From contig JAHLEZ010000044.1 of NCBI GenBank assembly GCA_020726505.1, forward strand, positions 248,001-312,000: 64,000 nucleotides of DNA. The letters run 5' to 3'. Made by a program: the position numbers and the translations under genes. The notes under the pieces were generated by a model, which saw only the letters and a program-made list of their open reading frames with translations, was not told where the DNA came from and did no database searches. This DNA comes from Leptodontidium sp. MPI-SDFR-AT-0119 (lineage: Eukaryota > Ascomycota > Leotiomycetes > Helotiales > Leptodontidiaceae). Positions 10,872 to 21,624 of this stretch are shown here, one piece after another (position 1 is the first letter of the stretch; every line of letters begins with the position of its first letter).

Positions 10872-13800
10872 CTATAATTCCTCCTGCTTCCGTCGAATGA
10901 CATGTGTCTGCCGTTTTGCCCGCCGAACAAGACGCTCCTCGTTAGACGTGCCGTCGCCTTCCGAAGCCTCTCCCTCATTCTCGCTGTCAGTCTGCGCCAT
11001 ACGTCTTTTCCGATTGCACCGCAGCTCTCGATACATTGCTTTCGCATGCTCGAGTGCTTGCCGCATTTGGTGGACCTTGCTAACCTCCTTAGGAGGTGCA
11101 TTCTCCCGTGGAAGGGCCGCCTCGGACTCCAGAGAGAACAACTCAACATCGACCTCGCCTATTGGATCGGGAGCACCTAGCATGAGCTGCGTATCGGCGG
11201 CCAGTTCCAAAACTCGCTCATAACGTCCCACCCCCCCCTTCCGGACACCCCCCCATTCCGGACACCTTTTACACCAAAACTCACCACTTTGAATAATTAA
11301 TATCTTTATTATCTATTAATGAAATAAGCTAAAACTGAAGATTTGGAATGTTTTTATTAGATCTTTCGAATAATAATAATTGTAAGTATTTCATATTACG
11401 TAACATTATAAAGTAAGTATTTAAAGTTTACGAATTTTCTCTCATACAAATTTGGTGTAAAAATAATTTTTCTTATTCTTTTAATAACTTTTTTCGCTAT
11501 TAATATTAAAACTTAAAACTTGGAGTTAAAGTATATCTTATATAGCACTTTTAGATTCTTGAGTTTCAGATTGATTCTATTAGTATTAGGTTTATAATTA
11601 AGTAAAATATAAAGTACTATATAAAAAGTTTATATGAGAGAAATTAATCACTTAATAAAATTGTAACTACTAATACAACCACTTTGAAACTTTTAAAACT
11701 TCAAAAAATCCATTCAATCTACATTTATTTCAAGTTTTATATGATTTTATTCATTATTTAATGAATCATTAATAAGTGATTTTTGACGTTTTTTGTATGT
11801 AAAAACTCAAATTGGATATTACGTTATAATATATGATTCAAATTGTGTTTCCTCTTACCAGCTTAGTAGATAAGATCTAATAAATATAAATATAAAAAAA
11901 TTATAACGTTTTATTAATTCGTTGTTGAGATATTAGTGCCTCAAAAACACAGTTTTTGGTGTAAAAGGTGTCCGGAATGGGGGGGTGTCGGAAGGGGGGG
12001 GGGTGGGACGTTACACCTCAACTTCGGACAAATCAGATAGATAATGCTCTGGCTCGACCTCGTAAGGCATATATTATGCCGGATCTGGAGGCAATCTCCA
12101 CCCATCAAGTGGGTAATGATTGATATAGGACGAGCTGAATGGCTACCGTAAGATACTACACTCTTCCTAGTTCCAGTAGTATGCATACGCACCAGCATAG
12201 TAGGTAGACCACCAGCAGACCTACTGCGTCCCCGCTTGCCGTTTCATAAACCGGTTTCCTTGCGAGTATAGCAGGAGCCAGTTGCTTCGGATGAACGAGT
12301 TCTTCAGCTTCTGCCTCCATTCCCGCTCGTGCCCCTTTCCTCGCAAGAGCCGGATTGTCTCACAGCTGCGTCGATTAAGCAAATGATACGGCTTCTCACT
12401 CCAGTGTTTCCGCTGGAAATGGTCCTCTCTCTACCCCCAGAGCCAGGCGAAAAGCACATCAATGCTCTGCATAGTGAGTCGTTTTCCTGTCACGAGATGC
12501 ACTGGGCGATGCCGGGGCTGCAGAACACGGTTCACAGTCGGCCAGCACAAAAACACCTCTCCAGCAAGCGCTTCCTCAACATGCTCTTTCTTTAGGAGAG
12601 GTTTGATTTGCTGAAAGACGTCCTTTCGGAATGCACATAGACATATTTGTAGCAGGATATCCTCGAGATAACCAAGACACGCAGGAATCTCATTAAACTA
12701 TTGCATCAGCTGCTGGATCTTGTTGACTTGGATAAAGTTGTCCCGAACATCACGGATCTCACCGTACCGTGCATGATAGGCTTGTTGCATAGATGGATTA
12801 TTAAAAAGCATATACTATCCATGGGGAGCACGAAAAGTCATAGTTTCCCAGTCAACCTTCTCCAAGAACCATGGGTAGCTGTACTGGGACATGGTTACCT
12901 CAAATCCGAGGCCTTCCTTCCGGCGAAGGCCATCAGGGGCATCGCTGCTAGCAGTATATCGTACATCCCGCCAACAGCCAGCCGATTCTTGTAGTTGCCC
13001 GTGCCCATAAGAAAACCGAAGGCAGCGAAGAAACATGAGCATAATCCGTGTATGCTCCCACGTTACCCACTGGCGCCTACTCAAGCTATACACCATCTCA
13101 AACCCTAGACAAAACTTGTTGATATTCCACCGGTACTAAGATAGCACCGTTACAGTCCGATGAGTGAAGTATGGCACCTCGTCACCTGCAGAAGCAATTT
13201 TTTGTTGACGCAAATTCAGTGTTCCAAATCAACGATCGATGGCGTAGAAAAGGGCTGCCGAAACCCGATGCTCCTCTCGGAGCCCAAACGACTTCTGCGC
13301 TGACCCCTGGATTCCATAATGGCACCGAGCTTTTGCGTAGAGGTATGCCTTGATAAGTGCAACCGGATCATGGCTGAGGCCGGCCCCAACATGCTGCCAA
13401 GTCTTCCGTAGCTGCGGGTCCAAGGCGAGTGTTTCAATGGCAGTATTCGTGAAGGGATATTGGTTCCCAGCCGCAAACACCTCTTTCACACTGCCGTAAA
13501 ACTGGCTGTATAAGAGACCCCCGGCACGAAGCTGCGAATTTGCACATGGTTCAACTCCCATGGACACAGTGTCTCCAAGCATAGCCGTTGGATACAGCGT
13601 CTGCTGGCATGGATCGCGCTTCTCGCCATCCCGACACCAGTTATAATAACTATCCAAACAACACTTCTTCCAAAGAAGTATCTCCGCAGGCAGTGAATTG
13701 CCAACATCTTCGGTCGCGAGGTAGGTCTGACGTGGACAGGTCTCCTTGCCGATGTCGAAGTAGAAGTCAGCAGACAGGTAAGCCTCATCAACCGCCTCCC

Positions 13801-14391
13801 CCCAATACTTCCGCATACGGGTCATCATGCCTCCCCAGGTAGAACCTTTGGTCAGCGTCTTCAGGTTCTTGGCATGGAGAAGGATGGTAACATCTTTATG
13901 CTGTAGACCAGGCTACTCGATGGTCTCTTGAATCGTCTCCCAAACCGCATGCAATTGATCTAGTGGGACAAAATGCATAATGAGCTGCTCACGAGGTAGG
14001 GCATCCACCTCTCGGGACCGGCCTTCAACCCCACGAGCAGTCGAGTTGTATTTTCCATGATGATAGCTCGAGGGGTAGTGTTGAACTTGGGCGCTGTCAT
14101 GATGACGATATATGGCTGGGAGAAGAACCTGGTCCATCCACGTCTAGAAGTCATCACCGAGCAGGCGGCTGCTCTGCTGACCTTCTCGGTAGAGACGGGG
14201 GAAGAGGAGGTAGAGTGAGACATCCTCAAAGCCAACGAGCCGACCAAGGGTGTAGTGCGGAATTTCATGGACAGGCTTGAGAACCGAATGCGTATGTCCA
14301 TGGCTGTCAAAGTAATGAACCTGCCGCTGACGGAGATGTATGCTAGATTGCAGATCAAAAACCGGGATGGCTTCCGGATTGTCATGATCAC
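10872..14391 (-). pseudogene. Large decayed repeat-associated ORF, split by a TIR element
   Basis: Read on the minus strand from 14391, a mostly single reading frame with several stops runs to about 12014, is interrupted by the TIR element 11223-12011, and resumes at 11220 to the stop at 10872. Recognisable long open blocks are 13960-13913 and 13828-13229, the latter with phrases such as YPTAMLGDTVSMGV and SAQKSFGLREEHRVS. The C-terminal block 11220-10872 is basic and glutamate-rich (KVHQMRQALEHAKAM). Sequence on both sides of the insertion reads on in a compatible frame (SDLSEVEV before it, ERVLELAADTQLMLG after it). I recall similar long proteins as multicopy in fungal genomes, but I cannot name the family or give a function. 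Confidence 0.5.
11223..12011. mobile_element. TIR element (Tc1/mariner-like MITE) with TA duplication
   Basis: Terminal inverted repeats of about 57 bp begin ACGTCCCACCCCC and continue through TTCCGGACACCTTTTACACC. The right end is the reverse complement with two or three length differences in the C run. Both ends are flanked by TA (11221-11222 and 12012-12013). The ~670-bp interior is strongly AT-rich and has no ORF. TA target choice and the ACGTCC end suggest a Tc1/mariner/Fot1-type non-autonomous element. It interrupts the decayed ORF described above. Confidence 0.85.
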
Positions 14392-16299
14392 ATGATTGCT
14401 GACAGAGCTCCCTGCATGCTTACCTACTTCGAATCTTTTGCTTTGGATTTTCCTCTATATCGACAGTACTATACTGTACTAGCAAGCCAACAGATCATGG
14501 ATGGCCAGGAGTATGATCGCGATTGTTACGACTTGCAATACGATCGAAAAGTTTTTAGGTATATCCGTACAAAACTTGTCCGCAATATCGATGGGTCTTT
14601 GAGCCAAAACTTAAGTCAGCTCGCGATTTCAGAGAAGAAACGCCTTACCCGAACCAACGAACGTCGGCATCTCCTTAACGAGCTCAGTAAAGAGGTTAGG
14701 GCAGCTATGGATGATCTTACTCTTATATCAAAGTGTCTGCAATGCCTGAAGGGTCGGGTTTATGGCGACGCTACTACATTTCCGGAAGATGTGGTCTCCA
14801 TGGAGTATCAGAAAAGAAAAGACGGACCTCGAGAAGAGCACCTTCTATGTGGACGACTGTGGCAAGTCACAAGGGATAGAAATCTTGTCGTATCAGCCGT
14901 CAAGAAATACTCTTGTTTCCTACTCTCTAGATTACCAATTCAGCACTTGTCTACTACCACAAAACCAGTTGATGACATCGTCTTACTTCGAATCCACAAA
15001 GAGGATTCCAACTCCCTATATTACCCTGGACTTGGTCTCTTCTGTGGAAACTGGATGACCGTTTCTCGAGAGGACGGCCCAACACACAAAGACTTCTACA
15101 ATCACATGAACAACAGAAGGCCGCCACTCTCAAACCTCCCAACAGGACCCAGTCTCAAGCCAACAGTGCAACTCGAACGGATTCGGGCCTCAATTCAAGA
15201 TCTAGTCGACCTAGAGGACCTTGAGCCCCTCCAGCACTTTAAATACCCACCGTGGAACAGAGTAACGCCGTATACGATCGATATTAGCCCGCTGCCAAAG
15301 GAAGCAACTGCTCAAATACACAACTCGAACCTCCACACAGGCGCAGACGAATTCACGATCTATACAGATGCCTCGTCTATGCCAGGGGAAGATTCAACCG
15401 GAGTAGGCGTAGGGCTCGTGGTACTGAACTATGAGAGGGGCACCCCTAGAGTAGTCTACAAGAGCATGACTAACTTGGGGGACTCCCAATTAGTCTACAA
15501 CGGGGAGCTAGAAGGGACTACCCAAGCAGTCGAGTACGCTAGCAAGGTAGCTAAGCCAGGCCAGTCATACTACATCTACTCGGATAACCAGGCGGGACTC
15601 CACCGTCTCAAAACACCATCGGATAACCCGGGTCAAGCTTGCCAAATCCGGGCCTTTCAAGCAGCGGAGCTAGCCAAGAGCAGAGGAGCCTCGATATCAA
15701 TCAACTGGGTTCCCGGCCATACGGAAGTATACGGAAACGAGCTAGCTGACTCGTTAGCAAAGCAAGCAACGACGCTAGCCCCAAATACAAATGAAACCAG
15801 CTTTGCAGTCCTCGGCTGTAAAGCAAAGCAAGTTAGTACTAGAGAGTGGAAGTCGGCGCTAGACCAGTACGAAAAGACGCCTTGCCAAAATGCAACTGCC
15901 TATAGGAAGCAATTCCCTTGGCAGCTACGGTCGAAGATCCACCTACCGCCTGGAACTAGAAGAGAGCTAGCTAGCTCCTTCTTCCAATTGAAGCTAGGCC
16001 ATGGGTTTATAAGGTCATACCTATATAGACTAGGCCGTGCGGATAGCGACTTGTGTAGGTGTGGTAGGAGAGAGACAACCGCCCATTTACTTTTGAGCTG
16101 CAAAGAGACAGGAATAGCCAAGGCGAGGGCCAAGCTACGGGACGAAATGAAGGGAGCAAGACTTAGTCTACCTCTCTTAATACATACAAAAATTGGGATC
16201 GAGAAGACGCTAGATTTTCTCAAAAAGACTAGACTTTGTACCAGGAAATGGTACTTAGAGAGAAGGCAGGATGAGGTGCAGGAGCAGGAGGAGGAGTAA
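14392..16299 (+). CDS. Fused frame: host N-terminus plus LINE RNase H
   Basis: One uninterrupted frame of 635 codons. Residues 1 to ~244 come from the host gene and the rest from the inserted LINE. The LINE part includes a ribonuclease H domain with the expected acidic residues: D in TIYTDASS (~326), E in YNGELEGT (~372), D in YIYSDNQAG (~397) and D in YGNELADSLAK (~452). A C-terminal cysteine/histidine motif, CRCGRRETTAHLLLSC, follows, as in Tad1-clade ORF2 proteins. The tail is glutamate-rich. The fusion is in frame by chance at the insertion point. Whether it is transcribed or stable is unknown. Confidence 0.7.
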   Translation: MIADRAPCMLTYFESFALDFPLYRQYYTVLASQQIMDGQEYDRDCYDLQYDRKVFRYIRTKLVRNIDGSLSQNLSQLAISEKKRLTRTNERRHLLNELSKEVRAAMDDLTLISKCLQCLKGRVYGDATTFPEDVVSMEYQKRKDGPREEHLLCGRLWQVTRDRNLVVSAVKKYSCFLLSRLPIQHLSTTTKPVDDIVLLRIHKEDSNSLYYPGLGLFCGNWMTVSREDGPTHKDFYNHMNNRRPPLSNLPTGPSLKPTVQLERIRASIQDLVDLEDLEPLQHFKYPPWNRVTPYTIDISPLPKEATAQIHNSNLHTGADEFTIYTDASSMPGEDSTGVGVGLVVLNYERGTPRVVYKSMTNLGDSQLVYNGELEGTTQAVEYASKVAKPGQSYYIYSDNQAGLHRLKTPSDNPGQACQIRAFQAAELAKSRGASISINWVPGHTEVYGNELADSLAKQATTLAPNTNETSFAVLGCKAKQVSTREWKSALDQYEKTPCQNATAYRKQFPWQLRSKIHLPPGTRRELASSFFQLKLGHGFIRSYLYRLGRADSDLCRCGRRETTAHLLLSCKETGIAKARAKLRDEMKGARLSLPLLIHTKIGIEKTLDFLKKTRLCTRKWYLERRQDEVQEQEEE

Positions 16300-16506
16300 G
16301 AGGAGGAATAATCGTGATACCTTCTACACATTCTTCGATAATTTTCCTTTGTTATAACTAGGGTTATGCCCTCAATGTCCCCTGGAACGAATTGGCTACC
16401 TTTCTTGTACTTTATATTGAAACGCCGGGGTTTATAGCCCCAGCCGTCCTACTATAGTCTTCGACTTACACAGGACGTTAAAAGGAATAATAATAATAAT
16501 AATAAT
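15126..16506 (+). mobile_element. 5'-truncated Tad1-type LINE with TAA tail
   Basis: The insert starts inside ORF2, upstream of RNase H, and includes the ORF2 end at 16299 and ~200 bp of 3' UTR. It ends in a TAA-repeat tail at about 16485-16506. It is flanked by the 14-bp target duplication AACAGAAGGCCGCC at 15112-15125 and 16507-16520. Reverse transcriptase and endonuclease domains are absent, as expected for 5' truncation during target-primed insertion. RNase H residues are intact, so the copy looks young. Confidence 0.9.
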
Positions 16507-17013
16507 AACAGAAGGCCGCCTACTGGTTCACCGTACATATCGTTCCACGAAAGTCCATCCAAGCTCATAACCCTTCAAGAGTACCCAGAATATTGGAATT
16601 CTGCAAACCGAGTCCTGGCATTTAGTCTCAATGCTTTGAAGCTGCTCGGCACGGAAGTAGCTCGGACTACGGACTTGCTGGCTAAGACACCGTATTCTAA
16701 ATACAAGTTTGAGGGTGATGGGGAAAATGTCGTCCATTACGCCCACAACTCTCACTGGCTAGTCCAGTATTGGGCTCCAGAAGAAGCCAAACTTGCGGAT
16801 ATGTCAATGGATGAATTTAGGGGTTTAGCTGTGAAACACAATATCATCAACGAAGATGGTAGTTATCCTTGCATAGGCGCTTACAGTATCCCTAAAGATG
16901 CCTTTATGGAGCATGAGAGACAAAGGCAATCTAGAAGGGGGTTTGCGTCGACTTCTGATCCAATATCAGAGATGACAAGGTCATTGGTTAGTCTAGAAAT
17001 AATACAAACATAG

Positions 17014-19450
17014 AGGAAGATGTTTTGGACAGCCGGCAAAATCCGGCAGGGGCCGAGCCGCCTAGAGGGGCCAGTGGAAGAAACGGCGAGAGATGTAGAG
17101 CAAGGGCTGGACATATCTGTTGACGGTTGGTGCCAACTCGCTACGTAACAGGATCTAGCACAGCATTCCATTTGATTGTATTAGGGTAAGAGTGTTATGA
17201 ACAAGATTGATATTGATTTGGAGACTACGGTGTGCGCTCCCCTCTCCAAGTCCCCTGCTAGCTTTCTCACAGCAGTAATAACAGCATCTATCGAGTAGAA
17301 CAGGCTAAGCGCCTAGTCAAATGCTAGCTCTCCTAGTTGCTAAAGGAACGCCACCGTTATCGGTTTAGGTATATCCAATAAATCTCGACTCGCCCAGAAC
17401 CCCCTGTGATTTAGTTCATCATTCTTGCAGTCGTGACTCGACATATGTAAATCTTGGACACATTATATTATATTCCAAATGTTTGGATCTTCCGAGCTTA
17501 GTCTATGTCCTACTTCTCATCCTCCGGCTCATTATTAAGGACAATATGTAGCCCACCAGGTTTCCAAGACATCCACTTCTTCCCTTTCCAAGGTGCGTCT
17601 TTTCATTCATGGACTTCTTCTAGCACCCATACCATTTCTGTCCCACTGCAAGTTATAGTAGGAATATATACACCTGAGAGCCACTTCCGTCTTCGTTTGC
17701 CTGTCATCTTCTTGGCCTCGGACTTCCCTGCACGCGCATACGTTCACATGCGTGATGAACTATAGTTGGGGCAGATCCATATGTACCTAGCAGCGTACAA
17801 ACCCAGCGTAGACCGCCAATGAACAGCTGCATGGAGTCCAGTGTGCGTAGCAATTTGATGGTAGGCTTGCTTTGCTAAGTCTCGATAGGCGTACTTTTCC
17901 CAATGGCTCCGAGAACAACCATCGTCCCAGACCTTGTAATCGGTCTAAGAACCGTGACTTCGGTAACTCATCTTTACCTTGTGGAGTTTCAGTCACCTCA
18001 CTAATTTGACTACGGGCCCACGGCCTATGATATCGGTCAACTGACTTTCGAGCACCCTCCTTCTTATGTGCTTGCGTTCAAGGCGTAACATAGATCGGTT
18101 CGTCCAAAAGATTGGATAAAATTTCGGCGCTCAAGCCTTGTGTTTCATCAGGAAGGCATGTTTCCGTGACTAATGTCTTTGCGAACGTCGTGTAGATAGG
18201 GTGAAGGGCGCATACGAAAGAGTTGGCTTTTATCGGCCTGAGAGTTTTCATTTTGGGAAGGGCACGCTAATCGGAAAACCTATTGAGAACATGGATCCAT
18301 GGTTTCAAGGGATCTAACCGTCCGAGCTTACAGTCGTCTAGCGCCCGTATGACCTCCGATGCGTTAAGTGTCCTGCTCTTGGGGATTTGGGGACCGGTTC
18401 CGAGAACACTATGCGCGGTCATTCCCTATAGAGCTCATTGTGTATTTAAGGACGCACGGAGTAGGATTTGGGCTTAAGTCTGTTCTTTCTTTCTTCGTGG
18501 TTACTCCATGTTACGACCTTCATAGCTACGATTTAACGACTTTGATGACACTAATATTGACTAAGCAGCCCAATACTATGTCATTATTAGTAGGTAGTCA
18601 GAAATGTCATCTTTGTATCCTATAACTTGCTAATAGGGTCTATGGTCTAAATCGATAGTCTCAGAGAAAAATAGCTTGAGTTAATGGCATTATAACATTC
18701 TTTGGAGGACTAAGCCCAATATCTGGGGAAAGAAGAATGGGAAGATGCAACAACAATCTTCATATTATCCACGTGATACCACGGAGCCTGATGAAAGTGA
18801 AGTTACAACTTTACTCAACTATAGCCGGTATTTTCGTTGCAAGGAGACTCTCATTTTATGATATTTCCAGCTTTCAGCTCTAACGAGCCAGAATCTTCAA
18901 TCTTTTAGGCAACAATTCATTTCTCGCGTGATGGAAAAGAGCCGACGTTTGCCGTTGTCAGTGCAATATCCCAGAGCAGAGGCTTAGCTAGACCTAATGG
19001 TCCTGGTTTGTCTTAGCACTGTGGCGCAGACATTAAAAACATAGAGTGTGGACTGAAGCCGAATTCGATCGCCACTGTACAGTAAAGTCGGCTAACTATT
19101 TTGACTCTGAAATTAGCTAAGCTAACTTCTCCTGCGAAGGGAAAAGCCGATTCTGTGAGCGAGAAAGTTATAGTATCTAAAAGACAGAATCAGGCAAAGT
19201 TACTAGAAGATTCCACGAGGCCCTAATCACATCCTTAGGAAGAAGGGTGTCAACATCACGTGCTTCATGGGATGAACACCGATTGCGGAGCTTAAGTTAT
19301 GTCTTTTGACCACGTGCATTACTCCGGAGCGGGGCACACAAGGTAGCTACAATGATTATACCCTCGGGCTAGTAGTCGTAAGTCGATTTTCCTAGTGTTT
19401 ACTTCTATAACCTGTATTATTAGAGAGAGGGGGGGAGGAAAAACACCTGT
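17014..19450. other. Gene-poor stretch
   Basis: No gene, RNA or terminal-repeat pair could be supported in about 2.4 kb. Open frames are short (under 90 codons), lack motifs, and are broken on both strands. Confidence 0.45.
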
Positions 19451-19458
19451 GGCAAGAT

Positions 19459-20616
19459 CAGAGTGTTCGATAAGCCAATCAGTCAGCCATCAGCTGGCCA
19501 GATTTCTCAACTGATTGACTTATATGCAAATCACTAACTGACTGACTTAACTGACTAACTGATCAGCTGCTGATCAGCTGCAGGGGTAAAAAATGATACT
19601 GAAAAAAAGCTATATTCCTAGCCAAACTGCATTATAACAACTCATGATATCAATAGCCTTTCGGTGCTCCCAATTCTTCAAACATTACCTATGCTATAAC
19701 ATCTCTCCTAACAAATTAAAGACCTCTAGAGTAGTTTGCTTTGAACAAAAGGAAAAAACACGCTCGCACTCAGAACTCATAGCAGGAACAGCTAAGAAAT
19801 CAAACGCCATGGCAGCTAACTATGGCCACTAAGCCTCCTTCCTTTTCTAGTACTCCAGAGGACTAGTATTCTCTATAGGCTCTTCCAAGTACTGTGCTAA
19901 TTGATCTCTTCGGCTTGAGGCACGCCTAGGTTCAGCTCCCACAGGTGCTAATCCATTAAGCATAGACTCTAAATAGTTAATTGGCTCCGCAGGCTCTGGA
20001 GAGACTGTCTCCCGGTAGGCTCAGACTTGTAGTCGCTTTGCTATAGGGCCTTCAACTTTGCCTTTCCATCCCGCACAAATCGAGCCACTTAGTGTGTGCC
20101 TACGATGCTAAAGGCAGGCTTTTTTTTTCCTTTTGTCAACAAGGGACTGACCCTCATCATTCATCAGTATACAATGCTGCAAAGCAACGACCAGACCACT
20201 CTTGTATACTACTTCTGTGTATTATAACAACCTAGAAACTCCACCAGCCTAGCTGGTGGACGTCCTACGTGCTCCCTGAGCTCTCATACAGGACGAAAAT
20301 GGAATAATAATAATAATAATAATAAGGCAGGCTTTTTAATATCCTGCCGCTTTTCACCGCCTAATTTTGGCCTGTCGGAGGGGGTATTTCCGCTCCGGGG
20401 CTCGTCAAATCGTTAATCAAGACATCAAATCGGCATCTTACCCCCTACCAAACTCACCCAAAAATGACTAATAAAATACCCCTCAGCTTATCAGCCAAAG
20501 ATCAGCTGAGAATATATCAGCTGGTTGACTTAGGGCTAAGGCTGAGCTGATTGACTTAGATAAATCTCTCAGCTGATTGGCTAGCTGATCAGTCGGCTGG
20601 CTTATCGAACACTCTG
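19459..20616. mobile_element. Non-autonomous hAT element
   Basis: Left end CAGAGTGTTCGATAAGCCA and right end TGGCTTATCGAACACTCTG are inverted repeats. An 8-bp target duplication GGCAAGAT lies at 19451-19458 and 20617-20624. Subterminal regions are dense in GACTGACT and CAGCTGAT motifs in both orientations, typical of hAT transposase binding regions. There is no transposase. A LINE tail is nested at 20125-20323. The remnant at 56.9-58.3 kb ends in closely similar sequence (GGCTGACTGACTGGCTTAAT...CACTCTG), so the two probably belong to one family. Confidence 0.88.
20125..20323 (+). mobile_element. Very short LINE 3' end insertion
   Basis: About 199 bp ending in a TAA-repeat tail, flanked by the duplication AAGGCAGGCTTTTT (20111-20124 and 20324-20337). 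Its tail and the CAGGACG-containing 3' sequence resemble the end of the LINE at 15126-16506 (CAGGACGTTAAAAGGAATAA). It is nested in the hAT element and therefore younger than it. Confidence 0.8.
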
Positions 20617-20639
20617 GGCAAGATAGCTTAGCTAGAAAC

Positions 20640-21395
20640 TATCTAACCCAAACCTCAAACCCTAACCCCACAGATTAGGTTATTGATCGAGGTGTGTATC
20701 ACGAGGTCCCTGTAATATTATCGGAGCTTGGTCAAAGACCTCGTAGTTGGATTCCATTAAAGAGAGCAAAATCTTGAGCCTTCACATTTCATGCAGTTGA
20801 GGAGTTTAGTCGGATCCTACAGTATGCCACCTTGTATTGTGAATCGAACGGGGGAGAAGAGGGTGGTCAACAGCCACCATTACTTGTCTGGGGCGCAGAC
20901 AGAAACTCTCAAGGAGAGGAAAAAAACTCCTGAGACTTCTGTGGCTGGGGGGCTGCTACTTGCACAATATGACGGCCGATACAGCAAGCTATGGGCCTGG
21001 TTATGGCATTGTGGGCTGAGCCGAGATATGTTTGAATTCAATCCAACTGACAGGAGACAGGCCAGCTTTTTCAAAACTTGGGCGTGCCTGTGTTCTTAGC
21101 GGCTGCACCCCCGAGATACCAGTATATGAGAAAGTTTGGAAGGAAGTAGCCAGGGAGGTTGCTGATTCAAGAATACCGCAAGCGCTTGCAGGAAAAGTTA
21201 TCAGGAGCAGATGTGTCATCAGGTCATTGGACGACGATGTTACACAAGCAAGTAATGCCGCACTTTATCCGTCATACATATGATCAGACTGTTGAGAAGT
21301 CTCTAGTTTTCACACACAACGTCCCAACATCCATAAGTATAATTATCTAGATTGAAAAAGGATCCGAGACACAAACACAATCATACAATTTCACG
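20640..21395. other. Upstream region of the exonuclease-like gene
   Basis: No gene supported. Short overlapping frames on both strands lack motifs. It may hold the promoter of the gene starting at 21396. Confidence 0.35.
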
Positions 21396-21624
21396 ATGCC
21401 AGTCAGCCCACAGCATGACCTCCTCACCGAGAAGATCGCCATTGACTGCGAAATGATGCGGTCCAACATTGGCCAGGTCCTAGGCCGAGTCTCCGTGATT
21501 AACTATGAGGGAGCAATTATATTCGATACTTTCGTGTGCTACCCCGAGCCCATCACGGTTACAAACACTGAGGAGAAGTTTTCCGGGATTGGCTGGACTG
21601 ACATCAATCCGAAGAACGGCGCTC

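Larger units (their letters stand above)
14392..17013 (+). pseudogene. Conserved fungal gene (DUF7587-like?) split by a LINE
   Basis: The host gene is read from ATG 14392 to 15125 and from 16521 to the stop at 17013. The 14-bp target duplication of a LINE (15112-15125 and 16507-16520) marks the interruption. Removing the insert and one duplication restores one frame: ...YNHMNNRRPP continues as TGSPYISFHESPSKLI. The product would be about 410 residues. Its central part (VLLRIHKEDSN, SPYISFHESPSKLI, HNSHWLVQYW) has the look of the DUF7587 group, which I recall as having an ADP-ribosyltransferase-like fold. That assignment is tentative. The N-terminal half is charged and probably helical. Neither half has an internal stop, so the LINE insertion appears to be the only lesion. 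Confidence 0.55.

Noticed and set aside
10872..11231. Stand-alone 119-codon gene on the minus strand
   Set aside because: Sequence across the neighbouring MITE reads on in a compatible frame, so this is the tail of a larger decayed ORF.
17780..18010. Minus-strand ORF with GRWLFSEPLGKVRLS
   Set aside because: Only 69 codons, surrounded by stops, and with no support from neighbours.
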